From: Hirundichthys speculiger
Taxonomy: Eukaryota; Chordata; Actinopteri; Beloniformes; Exocoetidae
Reading direction: 5' to 3'
Length of the DNA stretch: 64,000 nucleotides
Assembly: GCA_018398805.1 (NCBI GenBank)
Contig: JAGFBZ010000855.1
Coordinates: forward strand, 3,906,001 to 3,970,000
Each line of letters begins with the position of its first letter. Positions within the stretch are counted from its first letter, which is position 1. Positions 26,672 through 39,030 of the stretch are shown one piece after another. The notes beneath the pieces were generated by a model that searched no databases, was not told where the DNA came from, and was given only the letters and a program-made list of their open reading frames with translations. The position numbers and the translations under genes are program-made.

Positions 26672-28633
26672 TAATATAAAGCTTTAATGTACATGTAGGT
26701 ATTTATGTGGGTATAGCAATAAAATTGTATTGAAATGATATTTCTTGAAAACTGGTATTTCTTGAATAATATATATGATGAGTACATATCAGAAAAGCTA
26801 TAAATACATGTTTGAAAAGATGAAGGCAGTGCTGGAATGCAACATGGGTTTGATTTGAAACATGCGAGAAGAATTGGAGGATAGACGACATCCTGCAGAC
26901 CCAGCTAGCGGCTGCCTCTCTCCACTCTCACTGCTCTGGTTGTCCCATCCCCATGATGCACAGAAAGACTGATAAGAGAGAAAGAACTGGCTCATGTGCC
27001 AGCACCAAGCCCCAACACTGTAATGCCTGCCTCAGCAACAATCTCTGCAACAGCATTTTGAACAGGAGGTAATAGCCCACAACATACCCTGACGCTGCAT
27101 TTATTCCGATAATGTAGGCACATTTGAATCCAAGTTATCTACATCTCTTTCTGTAGTTTCCTGGATTTCAAAATATCATTGTACTAAATATCCAGCTGCT
27201 CACTGGTATAAGAGTACCACTCTTAGGTGCTCAGGCATTTTGCCTGCACAGCCTAAAAGCACCTCAGGTACTGTTTTTACAATTAAGCAGAGAAAGATGG
27301 GAAATATTTAAGGATGTAGCCTCCTGAGTGGGGACAAAAATACATACATTTCATCCCAGCATACTACTATTTTCGCATGTTTTGTATATTTGACACATTA
27401 ACCCTTTGGGATTTCTGGGCAGTAGAAGAGTCTGAGCCAAGCTGTAAAATTTAAAGTCCTGCTTCATTAAAATAAGTCTATCAAAATTTTCAAGGGTCTA
27501 CATTTTATTACAAATGGAGTGCAGCATCTTAAAATTGCAACATGCATTAAGCATTCCCAGATGAAAAGAAGAAAAGAGACTCACAGAAAGAATGAAGAAA
27601 CACCATGGGCAATCTGCATATGTTATTAAACGGCCCAGCTCTAAATCCCAAAAGTGGGAAAGAATCCAGCAATCAAAGCACATATGGCTCACGACCGGTC
27701 CCTGAATTATTCTTCAGATGTAGGTTAATGAATTCAGAAGCAGGCTGTGCTCATGAACATCATATCTTTAACAACCTGACAGACACACCTGCCAATCTGA
27801 GATGGTGCTCTCTGTGGGAGGGGGCGGGTTATCATTGAAGAGGGGGTGTGATCGATTTAGCACCTCAAAAGAGAAGCCCATTGGATCACAGGTCCCTTCT
27901 TAGATGCTGGGACACTCAAGGCTAGTCCACTCATCAGAGTCCATCAGGAGCTAATGACACCCACTGAGAGTTATTAACACATGGACGCCTCCTACAGCAG
28001 GGCCCTGTGCCTGATACATTAATTACAAGCAGTGGGGTGATCATTCATTTGCTATTACAGCTCCTAAACATTGCAGCTCATTGACACTTGACTTACATAT
28101 GATTACTGATCTGTCCAACTTTTTTTAAATTATTTGAATAATTTTATCACTGCTTTATTCTTCTTGTTGTTATTTACTTACCCTTTTTTTAAAGTACTTA
28201 AGTCTGGTGTGATTTCTCTTCCTTTAAATGTAAAACACTTTGGTCTTCTTTGTATTATTGCAAAATGCTGAATGAATAAAGTCTGACTGAATTACTGACT
28301 GTGTCTGTGGCTGTTTGAACTTTCAGATATGCCTGCTTGGATGTGTGCAAAAGTGCATATGTTCAAGAGGTAGCTCTGATTTGCATGGAGAAGATGTTAC
28401 TACCCTGTCTGGGTTGGGGCTTGGATATATGCCACAGTCTTTATGAACCAAAGTCTAATCAAATGGAAGATGGAAGAGAAATGGAAAAGAGAAATGGAAG
28501 AGAGAAACTATTCTGCTGCTAATTATTTGGATGTTTATTTGTAACATAGATGGTATACAGATCTACATATCCTTAAAGTAAAAAGTAAGGGTTTGCTGTA
28601 GCCCCTACTTGAGTTTCTGAAAGATATTAAAAC
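26672..28633. other. Non-coding spacer between the two hAT copies
   Basis: No gene is supported. The section about 27850-28080 has balanced composition with GGGTGATCATTC and TAATTACAAG-like strings and may be conserved regulatory DNA. About 28200-28295 ends in an AATAAAGTCTGACTGA-type tail that may be a diverged retroposon end. Confidence 0.5.
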
Positions 28634-29709
28634 TAGGGCTGGGCGTTAATAAATCATTAATTTATTAACGCCGACATTTATTTTATCGCGCGTTGCTCAC
28701 ATGCTTTTGTTTTGAAAAGTCTGTTACTGGCTGCTGCGGAACCGGAAGTGAATTGACGGAAAAATATGCAGAAAAGCTAAAACAGACATGGAGAACGGTA
28801 AAAATCCGTGAACTTTACAGTTCAGGTAACAACTCAGGTAGCAATATTAACAATTCTGTTTGAAAAAGAAAATTCTGGACTGCAACAAAACTTTTGCATC
28901 ATTCCTCCATGTTACATCAGATCTGCTTCATGTGTTCACTGTCACGCTGTTCGCTTACTGGTTACTTCAGTGCGGCTCCATCTAGTGGCACAGATGTGTA
29001 ATGACAACAGAAAGTCCAGTCCTCAATAATAAAACATTGTAAAATATTGTAAAAAAACAAAAAAAAAAAAAAAAAAAGCCATTTCTTTTTGTTAGATTAA
29101 AAAACGAAAAATGTAATAAAATGTCACTTTTTAATTTTTTTAATTTTTGATAGACAATTTAAAATGGAAAGAATGAATGATACACGGACTGGTAAAGTTA
29201 CTGAACTTTAACATGGACATTTTCATTTTAAAGTTCTCCTAGACAGAGGATTTAAGAGAACAAGGGTCATTTGAAACCACTGCCAAGTTGAACTCCCCGT
29301 TAAAAGTTTCTGCTGTTACCTCAGAAATTTCCTGTTTTAATGTTCTGATTGTGCTGAGCCACAATCATTTTGTTGGATTTTGTTTGTAGACTTTTTTTTT
29401 ACTTTTTATAAAAACAGGATGACATTAATGCCCTGGCAGTGGCAATAAGCTTTAGTTTATTTGACATTTCTTACAAGATGAGATTTACACTAAATATGTG
29501 TTACTGACAAGTGGTGATGTTAAGTGTTTGAACAACAAATGTTATGGCACTTTAGTTCATATGGCAGCAGAACATTTAAATAAAAGTGCATTTTATGCTA
29601 CTTTTGAATTTATAATTTGATTTTGCATATACAATTCGATTAATCGTGATTAATCAGGGAAATAATGCGATAAATCGCGATAAAACATTTTAATCTTTGC
29701 CCAGCCCTA
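28634..29709 (+). mobile_element. Non-autonomous hAT element, copy 2
   Basis: This is the same element as at 25565-26663 and in the same orientation. It has a TAGGGCTGGGC left end and GCCCAGCCCTA right end, and long internal stretches match, including the segments after CACATGCTTTTG and before TAATCGTGATTAATCAGG. Copy 2 differs by small indels and lacks part of the left subterminal region. The flanks, ATTAAAAC and ATACATAT, do not match. The right side abuts a TA-rich microsatellite, so the duplication may have been erased. No transposase is encoded. Confidence 0.8.
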
Positions 29710-29785
29710 ATACATATATATATATAGATATAAGATATATCATATATATATATATAATATAGATATATCTATATATAGATATTCT
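29710..29785. repeat. AT-rich simple repeat with inverted symmetry
   Basis: This is a TA/GATA-type low-complexity patch directly next to hAT copy 2. It contains inverted GATATATC-like strings and can fold back on itself. Confidence 0.75.
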
Positions 29786-29959
29786 CGGACTTTATAAATC
29801 ATTATTGAAGATGCGTATTTTCTCCTTGTCTTTTCTTAAGTGTTTTATCTGACCATTTTATCATTTTAATTATATTGGGTTTTAACACATTACATTTTTA
29901 CTGCTTCTAAATATTACTTCATGATGTTTGATATGTTTTTGGACTTTTTTTTTTTTTTT

Positions 29960-30422
29960 TTTGCTTCTCTGAAGCACTCTGTTTTAAATGTGCTAGATAA
30001 ATAACACTGTCTTAATTTGACTTTTCATTAATCATCAAGGCAGACCATAAACAACACCCAAAACCTAAACCTAGGCCAAACACTTAAACTTCTACACCCG
30101 ATACTGTCATCTCTATGCACAGGACAGCATGTAGTCAGATTGTTCTCATTTGCGGTTACAGGATAGCAGAGAGTGTCCTTCTTTATCATCAGGAATCTTT
30201 TAAAGACTCAACCTTTTCAAGAATCCTTCTCCTTATAACATCTCTAACACTATAACAAACCAAACCAGCATTTACCTCGTACTTCTGTACCACCTCTACA
30301 TGTACTTTAAAATGAATTAGCACTTAATGCGTACACTAGGTTTTCTTACTGTACTGAAGCTTGAATCCTCACTTTGAATAAAAGCACTTGCTAAATGACT
30401 GACAGTAATATAATGTAATGTC
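29960..30422 (+). repeat. Diverged retroposon tails
   Basis: Two short tail-like segments are visible. About 29968-30025 shows a GAAGCACTCTG...TAGATAAATAACA pattern. About 30350-30422 shows TTTGAATAAAAGCACTTG and then TAATGTAATG repeats, the classic end of a common teleost SINE/LINE group. The sequence between them is unassigned. No bodies are attached and divergence is high. Confidence 0.4.
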
Positions 30423-33400
30423 TTTGAAAGGCCTGCCTGTCAGCTCTGCAAATGAATAATACAATGCAGGTGGTACAAGTGTTTATATTTGTTTTTGGTA
30501 AGATACTTCTGTGCTGCTGATTACCTTAAGTGTATTGCATACACGAGTTTGTCACATGAAGTAGACTTTTAGAGGCCCTAACATCTTTTATTGGAAATTA
30601 AAAACAGCATTTCTGCATGAAAGAGATGCCACATGTTCACGAGGAGACAGCCTTACGCCATCTGTGGAGTCACTGTCAGAGAGAGAAGGTCTGCATATAT
30701 TATTTATGAGAAAATTGAGGTGAGGTTTTAATACCTGGTTTTATTGCTTAACGAATGAAGACAATGTGAAGGTGAATATTTATTTCTATTAATTAAGTTA
30801 ATTAAGATGACAAGATTTGCTTCCATCTCCCCTGTTGTTAATTACATTTGTGCCTGCACCACAAGGCTGATGTGATGAATACAAATGTCATCTCTGCACA
30901 ATCAGTGTCTGAGCTTTGCATGTGCATGTTTGTGTTTAGTCATCTTTGCACAGTCAGCTCACATTACGATTACACCAAAGTAAGTGGTGGATAAGTTCTA
31001 CGGTGCTGAGGAGAGCACGTCAAACAAAAGATCTGACTTTTCTCACTTCACACATTAGTAGCTGATGGACTGTTTCTGTGTTATACAACAGTAATGAAAT
31101 ATGTGTAATTCCTTGAAATGAAAAAGACATTATCTCTTATTGTGCTTCACATGTCTTTTGTCCAAAGCTGCCCAGTTCGACCTGCTGAGTGAGCAAACCT
31201 TCTCTCTCTATCTCTTTCCCTTCATCGCACTCACTTCTGCTGCTGCAAATGGGAAGGCGACCGAGGGGTCTGCACTACAAGCAGCAGATTAAAGGATTAC
31301 CATTAATTAGATGTCAGGGACAGAGCAGGGCTTTGCCTGTCTTGGCCATGATACAATATCTCTTAATCTGCTGCGCTCTTGGATAAAAAGAAATCAGCCC
31401 ATTGGCAGAAAAAATTGGAAAAGAGGTATGGGGCCAAGAACGAATTGAAAACAAGAACAAAGAGCCAAAGGACTGAGGGGTGGGTTTAGATATTGAAGGA
31501 TGAATGAAAAGGTGGAAAACAACAAATAAGCTGGTCCACTTGAGTGTACATTGAGCTTTTATTATTGAAGATGGAAAGGGGTGTAAGAGACTAAAAAGAA
31601 GGAGCAAAGAGCTAATAATAGACTGATCTGCAGCAGAACGGGGGGCTAGAGAAGTGAAGTGGCTGAGCTTGAAGGAAGAACAGTGGCTCAAAGGAAAAAT
31701 CAGAGGCTTAATCTATTTTGTTTCAGATATCCTTGTTGTTATTATGGCATCTCTTTTAGTTTTATGCGTAATGCCAAACTCCTTTATGACAACTGTCAGC
31801 TTTGCCATGCTCTGGTCTTGTATCAAACAAAAAAGAGAAAAAAAAAGACGGCAGAGGTGCAGCTAACAGGTATACTATTCCTTTGTACACAGCTGCTACT
31901 CTTATTTGAAGACAAAGTGAGACGGATGACACTTTGATTGACAGCTGACTGGTTTGAGTTTGATAAGGCACTAATCCCTAATATAAATCCTGACCTAAAC
32001 ATTTGGTGCTATTAACCCAAAACAGAATTCCTATGTTGACTCCAGCTCTCTTTGACAAGGAATGTGATGCCGTGCCTGAAGCCAGACGAGCCCCGACTAC
32101 AGGGTCCTGTTAAACACCTGCCTCCTGCTCAGCTGATAACACTCGCCCTGTGGGCATCCCGCTTTTAGGCACCATTTGGACAGAATACCCACATAAAGAT
32201 GTATGAGGCTTATCACCGGCGCATGATGACAATGTTGCAAACAGGAAATGTGCAAACTGGGTTTGATCATAAAATATACAACCACGAGTTTTGTTGAGTT
32301 GTTTGAAGGCCTAAAGGCAAGTGCAGAACAGCAAATTTTTTTGCTCCAGTGAGCAGCACCCAATGTAAATTTCAGTTGTGAGGAGGTAATTGATGGAGAA
32401 GGTCTGGGATATAATTTACTTATGGCCGGGCATAGGGCATTCCCTCTATTTGAGTAGAGGGACTGCGGGTGCCCCTGTGGGCCCCACTCGCCTGAGACTC
32501 TAATTACTTTGGGGACCTGGAGATTTCAAAGGATTTAGTTACGTGAAGGAAAAAAAAAAAAAGAAAAGAAAAAAAAAGTTTCCCATTTGCTGCATCACTT
32601 GATGTTTGTCTTCATTTTTGGTGTGAGCTGTGCTTTGGAAAGCAAACAGACACAACGTGCACATTTGTGGTTCTTGATAAAACCGAAACATTATTAGACG
32701 GCTGTCTCTGCTGTGTTTATCCCCGGGGAGTGTATGTGGATAATAATCTCCTGGACAAACACATTGTATCCTCACTCCCCCCCCCCCCCACACACACACA
32801 CATACGCTCTGCTGGAGCTACCTTCATCTCACAGAGCTCAGGCCGTGCCTGTCTGGCCACTGACATTTCTTCTCAAAACCCTTTACACTCCTTTAGGAAT
32901 TATAAGTATAAATCACTTCTACTTCTTCATTGAGTCATATCTCATTCGCTTTTATCACACCGTTGTTTAGACATTTACACCAACTTGTGAAAAATTCAAT
33001 AATCATTTGGCAGCTGGGAAAACGTTCTGCATAGATATCTGGATATTTGAGTCTTGAAAACCTCTGTGGTTCACTAGGTGAGTGATTTGGTTACATCTAA
33101 CTCATCTTGTCAGACCCTGAGCTTTACATAATTACAATTTGTTAATCAAACTCAAATACTGAAAAAAAAGTGTTAAGATATATTTGTTTTTGGCTTTCAT
33201 TAGTTTGCAGCTTAGATTACATTTTCGTCTGATTGAGACCAGTCCCCTGTGGACCAAGGTGGGTGCTGTCTAAACAACTTAAAACATGGCTTCCTTGACA
33301 ACAGACCTTCTGAAGCATGATAATCAGAAACACATTTTGGCTGTGAGGTCAACCGACAAAAATTGCTTGGCAGGTTAGTCAATTAACACCCCCCACCCCA

Positions 33401-35087
33401 CCCACCCACCTACCCCGCCCTTTACACACACACACACATACACACACACACGTTTGGATCTGCGTGTACATGTTTATATTTATTGTGGTTCAGAGAGGTG
33501 TTAATTTCTTTCTTTGTATTATTTGGTTAAATGAATGCAAATCAGATTCCAAGATATACCAGACAGAAGGATGCAGCGTATGTTTCATACTGTTTCTGCA
33601 TGGCGTGCATTTGAATTATGAACCCACAAAAGCTTAATTTCAGAAGATACACTGTTACCAATTGAAACATATGACAAGCTTGATAATGAAATGAGGATTT
33701 AATGAAAAAGAAATACTCTGAGAGATTCAAATGCCATCAGCTGAGAACCCATCTGTGCATATGCACAGATCCATGACCAATGAAATAAGAGAAGATGGGT
33801 GATAAACCTTCCATCATCTCCATTCTTTCCTGTTTAACAGGCCTGATATTTTGCTCTCGCTCTGAATGCCAGACAGCAGTAAAGCCGCAGTGTTTTACAG
33901 TCTCTCAGGTCACTGTTGACAAAGATTGGGCACCAGAGAGACCTGCTAGAAAGTCACAAAGTCATTGAGGACAGAGAGTGGGAGTTTACAGAGTGAGCAT
34001 GCCCTGACAGAATCTTACGTTTTTAATGGTTTAAGGCATTAATCCCACACTTTCACGATTTAATTGAGCACCCGGTGAGCTATATGTCAAACAGCAGGGC
34101 CCTCCAGGGTGGCGTCAGGTGTCAGCGTTAAGTGTCTTCTGACTGTGTGTGTCTAAGTATGTGCGGGTTTGCTTGCATGTGCGTGCCGCACCTGTGTGGG
34201 AGTTTGACAGACAGAATGAGACTTCTTAACTGAAGGTGCAGGGGAGACAATCAATACAGCTCACCTATGTGTACAACCCTCTCTCATTATGTGCCACGGG
34301 GGAGGCTGCTGCTGAGCCTGGTTGAGAGCAAACCAGGGGAATATAGAAACATGTGTGCAGATGTTGGTCTTCTTGTTTTTTTTTTTTTTTAAATAACATC
34401 TGACAGTGCGATGACTTTATAGCACCACTGGATATAACACCCATAGATGTATTATTCTTTTGCATACTAAAAATCAACATTACACCAAAAATACACCAAG
34501 ACAGAGAAAGAAATACCTCTCTCTGTGTGGTCCTTATTATCTACAAAAAACTGGAATCCCAAAGGTGCTTTTGGATTAAATATAACTGTGAAAATAAAGA
34601 GCATATTATAAAATTTGATAATGCAACTTAATCCCTCCGGGCATCATTTTCTCGGACTAAGACTGTGGGACAGCTCTGAAGAGCTGCGCACCGTCCCCAT
34701 CCATTTTTATGCAAGCTGCCAGTAAGCTGTGCCAAAGTGCTGATATCCCTCATTAGAAGAGTCGGCTCCAGGAAAGAGTCCAACCAAATGCCTGGCCCAC
34801 ACTGCCACAATGACGGTGCAGGGTCTCCACAGGAGATTTAAAGGTCGACAAGAAAAACGGGTTGTAACAGATTTAAAATTGCAGTCAATTGAAAACTCAG
34901 CCAGTTTATATGTATTTGTGGTGTTGCAGAATGAGACTGATGGGAGGGGACATCAGGTCTCTCATGCTTGTAAACTAACTCAACTCGACTGCAGAAGGAA
35001 GCAGACATGCTGATTGAAGTCATTATGTATGCATGTGGATCCAATGAGGCATGTTTGATTGTCATGCCAGCAGTCAATTTATCCAGG
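30423..35087. other. Non-coding DNA with candidate conserved blocks
   Basis: No gene is supported. Blocks near 32395-32530 and 33880-34130 have balanced composition and TAATT/ATTA motifs, and could be conserved regulatory elements. A C run followed by CA repeats lies near 32777-32803 and a CA microsatellite near 33425-33450. Frames near 31314-31971 cross low-complexity sequence and lack domains. Confidence 0.55.
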
Positions 35088-35095
35088 TTTTTTTT

Positions 35096-35141
<46 letters not shown>
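35088..35141. repeat. T18-G36 compound homopolymer
   Basis: Eighteen T are followed directly by thirty-six G. The minus strand reads C36 then A18 and yields spurious Pro-Lys frames. The homopolymers meet with no intervening base. It is a potential quadruplex or triplex site, and its length is uncertain. Confidence 0.9.
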
Positions 35142-38100
35142 CTGCAATGCAAAACACACACCAAATGTGTGGAATGTTGGCAGTGATTATGAAAAAGTTA
35201 AGCTTTTCTAACAAGTCATTCATTATCTGGTGATACCCAAGATAATTCCTTCCACTGAGCCTATAAAAGCCAACATTTATCTAGCCCTTGGGGCAAAGCC
35301 TGAGGAGGTTTTGCTCAAAGTCTCCTGAATCATGGAGTTAAAATAGCTTCTTTTCCATCCCCCATGTCCTTAGGCAAAACACACATCCTCATTCTCAGTA
35401 ATCCTACATTTCATATGTACTCAATTTTCTGTTATTTATCTTCGCATTTTGCTCTCTGCAAATTGTTTGCTCACTCAGACACATTACGGACAAAGTGGAT
35501 TCAACTTTCAGGTCTTCCTAAAAAGTCTTAAACCTCATGTTGTTCTTTGTGAAATCTCTGGAATGCTGAGGACAGTGAGGGCCTTTCAGCACCAGATAGG
35601 ACACGAGGATTACACGCACACCAGATTAGACCACCACCACTTCCTGCTGGGAATCCTAACAATCATCAGCCCTGTACTCCAGGGATGTGGTACTGATGAG
35701 GGACGGGGGGTCTTGAGGCAGAGGAGGGGCCGGGCATTGGTTGTCCGACAGATAATGTTTCCATCTCTAATACTGGTCTGCCACGTTGAGATAAACAGCG
35801 CCTGCCAGGCAAAAGTAATACAAAACATCAGAAGTCCCAGATGCACTGTTAAAAAGCACAGTTTGATACATGGCATTCACTATTTTGTTTCATGTGACTG
35901 GCTTAAGAATACCCTGCTGCTAATCTCATTTTTATTTATTTTTTTTGGCCACATTGTCATTCAGTGATGCTGTTGCTGAAAGTGTAGGTAAATGCTTAGT
36001 TTTACTGCCCACACAGAAGCAAAGCTCTTTGTTATTTTGGTGTCTGTTATAAATTGAAGGACCTATTTGAGGACACTGGGAAATAAAAAAGGGGGGTGTA
36101 ATGAGAGCATTAAAACAACATATGCTTTTCCTTGCACCTCTGCACTTATGGCTGGCTTTTATTTCACCCTTTTTCCCAATTTCACACACTTTGCCACTGT
36201 TGTCCCACCACCCTACTCCACCCCCATCTGTTAAATTCCCTCTTGCCTATATTTGGAAAGTCATTGAGAGTCTTTGACAAAGACAGACTGAAGTGAAAAT
36301 ATGCCCCTGGCCCTGTCGCCTCGTAGCAGAGCAGTCCATCTGACCATCAGCAGTAGGTTGGGCCATGTGGGGCCATCAGACCAAACCTGGGAGAACCATG
36401 CAGCCACCGCAGACAAGTCGCTCCACTCCCCTTCAAGCTTCGGACTACTCAACCCACCTCAGCCGTCACCACCCCTCTTCTCTTACCCCTGCAGGTGCCA
36501 GCTCTTCTGCACAGCCTGCTCCCACAGGAGCGCACTGAAAAGAAAAAAAAAAAAATCCATCCAGTCAACCCCGTTTATGCACGTGGCAGTGGGGTAGAGA
36601 AGTGAAAGAGCACTGGTGACAAAGTGGGACTCATATGCTGAGGTGTCGAGGAGGTTCAGTCCCAGGAGGGCTAATTTTATATTGTGTTGTCCAGATGACC
36701 TTGAGCTGGGTACCATGGAAACATTTCTACCTTGACTCTGCAAGGTGTCTCAGTGGCTCTGCATCGGTGTCGCAACAAAGCCCTCTCACCTCAGAACAGA
36801 AATCACCAAAGGCAAAAGACTGGAAATAATAGCAGAGCGCCTTTGGTACCCAGGGAAGAAGCGTATTAGCAGGAAATCTTTTGAGGTGCTGCCGTTCATG
36901 CTCCATAGCTCCTCTTCAGACGGGGGTATATTTGAAAGCTATTGATGTTCTTGTCCAGTCAGTTGAATAACAAAGTCTTGAACCAAAGTGACCCCAAGAA
37001 AAGTGAGGGTAAGCGGGTGTGCAGGTGAATATGAAAGGCAGAGTTGGAGACGGAGGGAGAGCTTGTGATCGTATTAGTAAATGTACATATTAGGAGTGTT
37101 AATGCTTTATAGATAGAGATACAGAAAGAAACTGAATGGGTTGAAGATTTAATCATGTAATATGATTTTGGGAATATACAAACTACTTTATCTATATTTG
37201 AGCAACATCTGTTCTCTTGATTCATGCCAGCTAACAACATATACAGCTGTATTTGTCTGATGTGCTTTGATACCCAAATTAAGTTAGATGGAAAACACTA
37301 TGCTACAAAAAAATTATTTCAGGAAATAACCAATATGAAGCTTAGATTATAACAGTTAATCTGTTTGGACAGAAAAAACAACATTTGTTCACAAATTCAA
37401 AAAATAACCAAATAGAAAATGCTAAATAATGATTCCTGTCTCAGCCTGGAGACATATAAAAACACCTGTGACAAGCAAATATTTATCATTAGTATTTGCA
37501 TAATCAATTGATTTGAATGTACTTTGAATCCCAGATTAGAAGAATTTGCAGATGTACCTGCCTATGGCAGCTTCATCGTGTCACGGCTCATATGATGCGC
37601 TGCAGGCATGCATGTGTAGAAAGATGAATGGAAATAAGTGCATTGTTTTGTGCCACACTGTGTCCTGCTGTCCACCTCAACAACAAAGCTGCAGTAGAAA
37701 ATGGTTGATTTACTGGTTCACCTTTTTGGGTTAAATCACAAATTTTCATCATCAATTTGAAGTCAGCTCCAAAGCAGGAGGCTGAGAGTGGGGTTCTGCA
37801 CAAAAGGCAACAGTCAGTTTTGATTGAAAAGGAAAGCAAATGAGCTCATGCAAAGAGTCTCTAAATTAATCTTGTTTTGTTTACCTTTCTCATCTATTAA
37901 AACATTAGGAAAAGTAGCATTTGCTGTTAGGAATTAATTACACGGCGTTCCAAAAAGAAACAGAAAGGTCTGCGTCATTGTCTATTGTTTTTCCTGAGCA
38001 AGCATTTGTTCTGGAATTTCTTTTCTTGTGAAATATCCCTGGAAGCAGACTTCTGCAACTCAATTGAAGTGCGTTCCCTGAGATCCTGTCCTCTCAGCAC

Positions 38101-38710
38101 GGCCATTATCACCATAGTTTCCAACAACCTAATTATGTCCTCTCCCAGCATCACCCTCTTTCCTACCTCTGCAAGTCCACCTCAGCCTCTCTGTAGCCAG
38201 ACAGAGGAATGATGGGTATATGGGATTGGCTGTGTGGCACTGGTTGTCTCTGTGAGGAGGCATTAAAGAAATACTCCAGGGAGCTTTGACACACCAAGGC
38301 TGCTACTCTGACCTGTTTGTTTGCAGTGTTTTCTGTGAACATGATATGTTCCCATAAAAAGGCAGCAATGCCATGGTCTGCACCAACATAGGGCTAAGTG
38401 ATCAGAAAAAAAGTTAATATGAAACAATATAACCATTTTGGAGTAGTGTTATTCAAAGTAATGACATTAATTTAAAAATAAACTGCAAAATACTTGGTAG
38501 CAATTACCAGAACTGCTTTACTGAACTACTTGACTACTGTGATGACAACTGTTACAAGACAAAGGGTGTGAACAGTTTTGGATAGTTCTAGCAAAATGTC
38601 TTTGTCACGTTTGTCACGCTGGCCTTTTTGTTCTATCAGACAAAACATGATGTGAAAAAAAAAAAAACTCCTTCACAATTATTATTCAGGACTATGAATA
38701 ACTCTGATCG
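35142..38710. other. Non-coding DNA, nothing firmly recognised
   Basis: Despite a 172-codon frame at 35449-35967, I see no domain, family similarity or coding composition. The section about 35590-35720 has conserved-looking even composition. The C-rich stretch 36300-36520 is also non-repetitive, but its frames carry no recognisable protein. Confidence 0.5.
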
Positions 38711-39030
38711 AATATGAAGAGCTATAGGATGGTTAGGATCAGGAGTGAGTACATCAGAGGGACGGCACATGTTAGATGTTTTGGACAGAAAGTCAGAGAG
38801 ACCAGTCTGAGATGGTTTGGACATGTTCAGAGGAGGGATAGTGGATATATCAGTAGAAGGATGATGAGGCTGGAACTACTGGGACAGGAGGCCTAGAGGA
38901 AGACCAAAGAGGAGATTTATGAATGTAGTGAAAGAGGACATGAAGCTAGTTGGTGTGAGAGAAGATGATGCAGAGCGAAACGGTTAGATGGAGGTGGATG
39001 ATTCGCTGTGGCAACCAATGACGACTGAAA
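38711..39030 (+). pseudogene. LINE reverse transcriptase C-terminus (RTE-like), broken
   Basis: The plus-strand frame encodes the post-RT C-terminal tail of a LINE ORF. Landmarks are RSEYIRGTA near 38750, then LRWFGHVQRR near 38810, then a GYISRRMMRLEL segment. The frame ends at TAG (38894-38896). The homologous continuation (RPRGRPKRRFMNVVKEDM and an REDDAERNG stretch) follows in another frame, so a frameshift lies near 38885. The downstream CTGTGGCAACC and A-rich end resemble the 3' untranslated region and tail of RTE-type fish LINEs. The endonuclease and RT domains are absent, so this is a 5'-truncated dead copy. The clade is inferred; another GRP-tail LINE is possible. Confidence 0.75.

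Noticed and set aside
34838..35164. Proline-rich reading frame on the minus strand
   Set aside because: It is produced by the T18-G36 block read in reverse.
35449..35967. Longest plus-strand frame, 172 codons
   Set aside because: The translation has no recognisable domain, ends in a hydrophobic low-complexity stretch, and lacks splice or promoter context.
36300..36600. Possible coding exon in a C-rich segment ending near a CCCTGCAG splice-like site
   Set aside because: No recognisable protein, the frame runs into an A tract, and no partner exon is visible.
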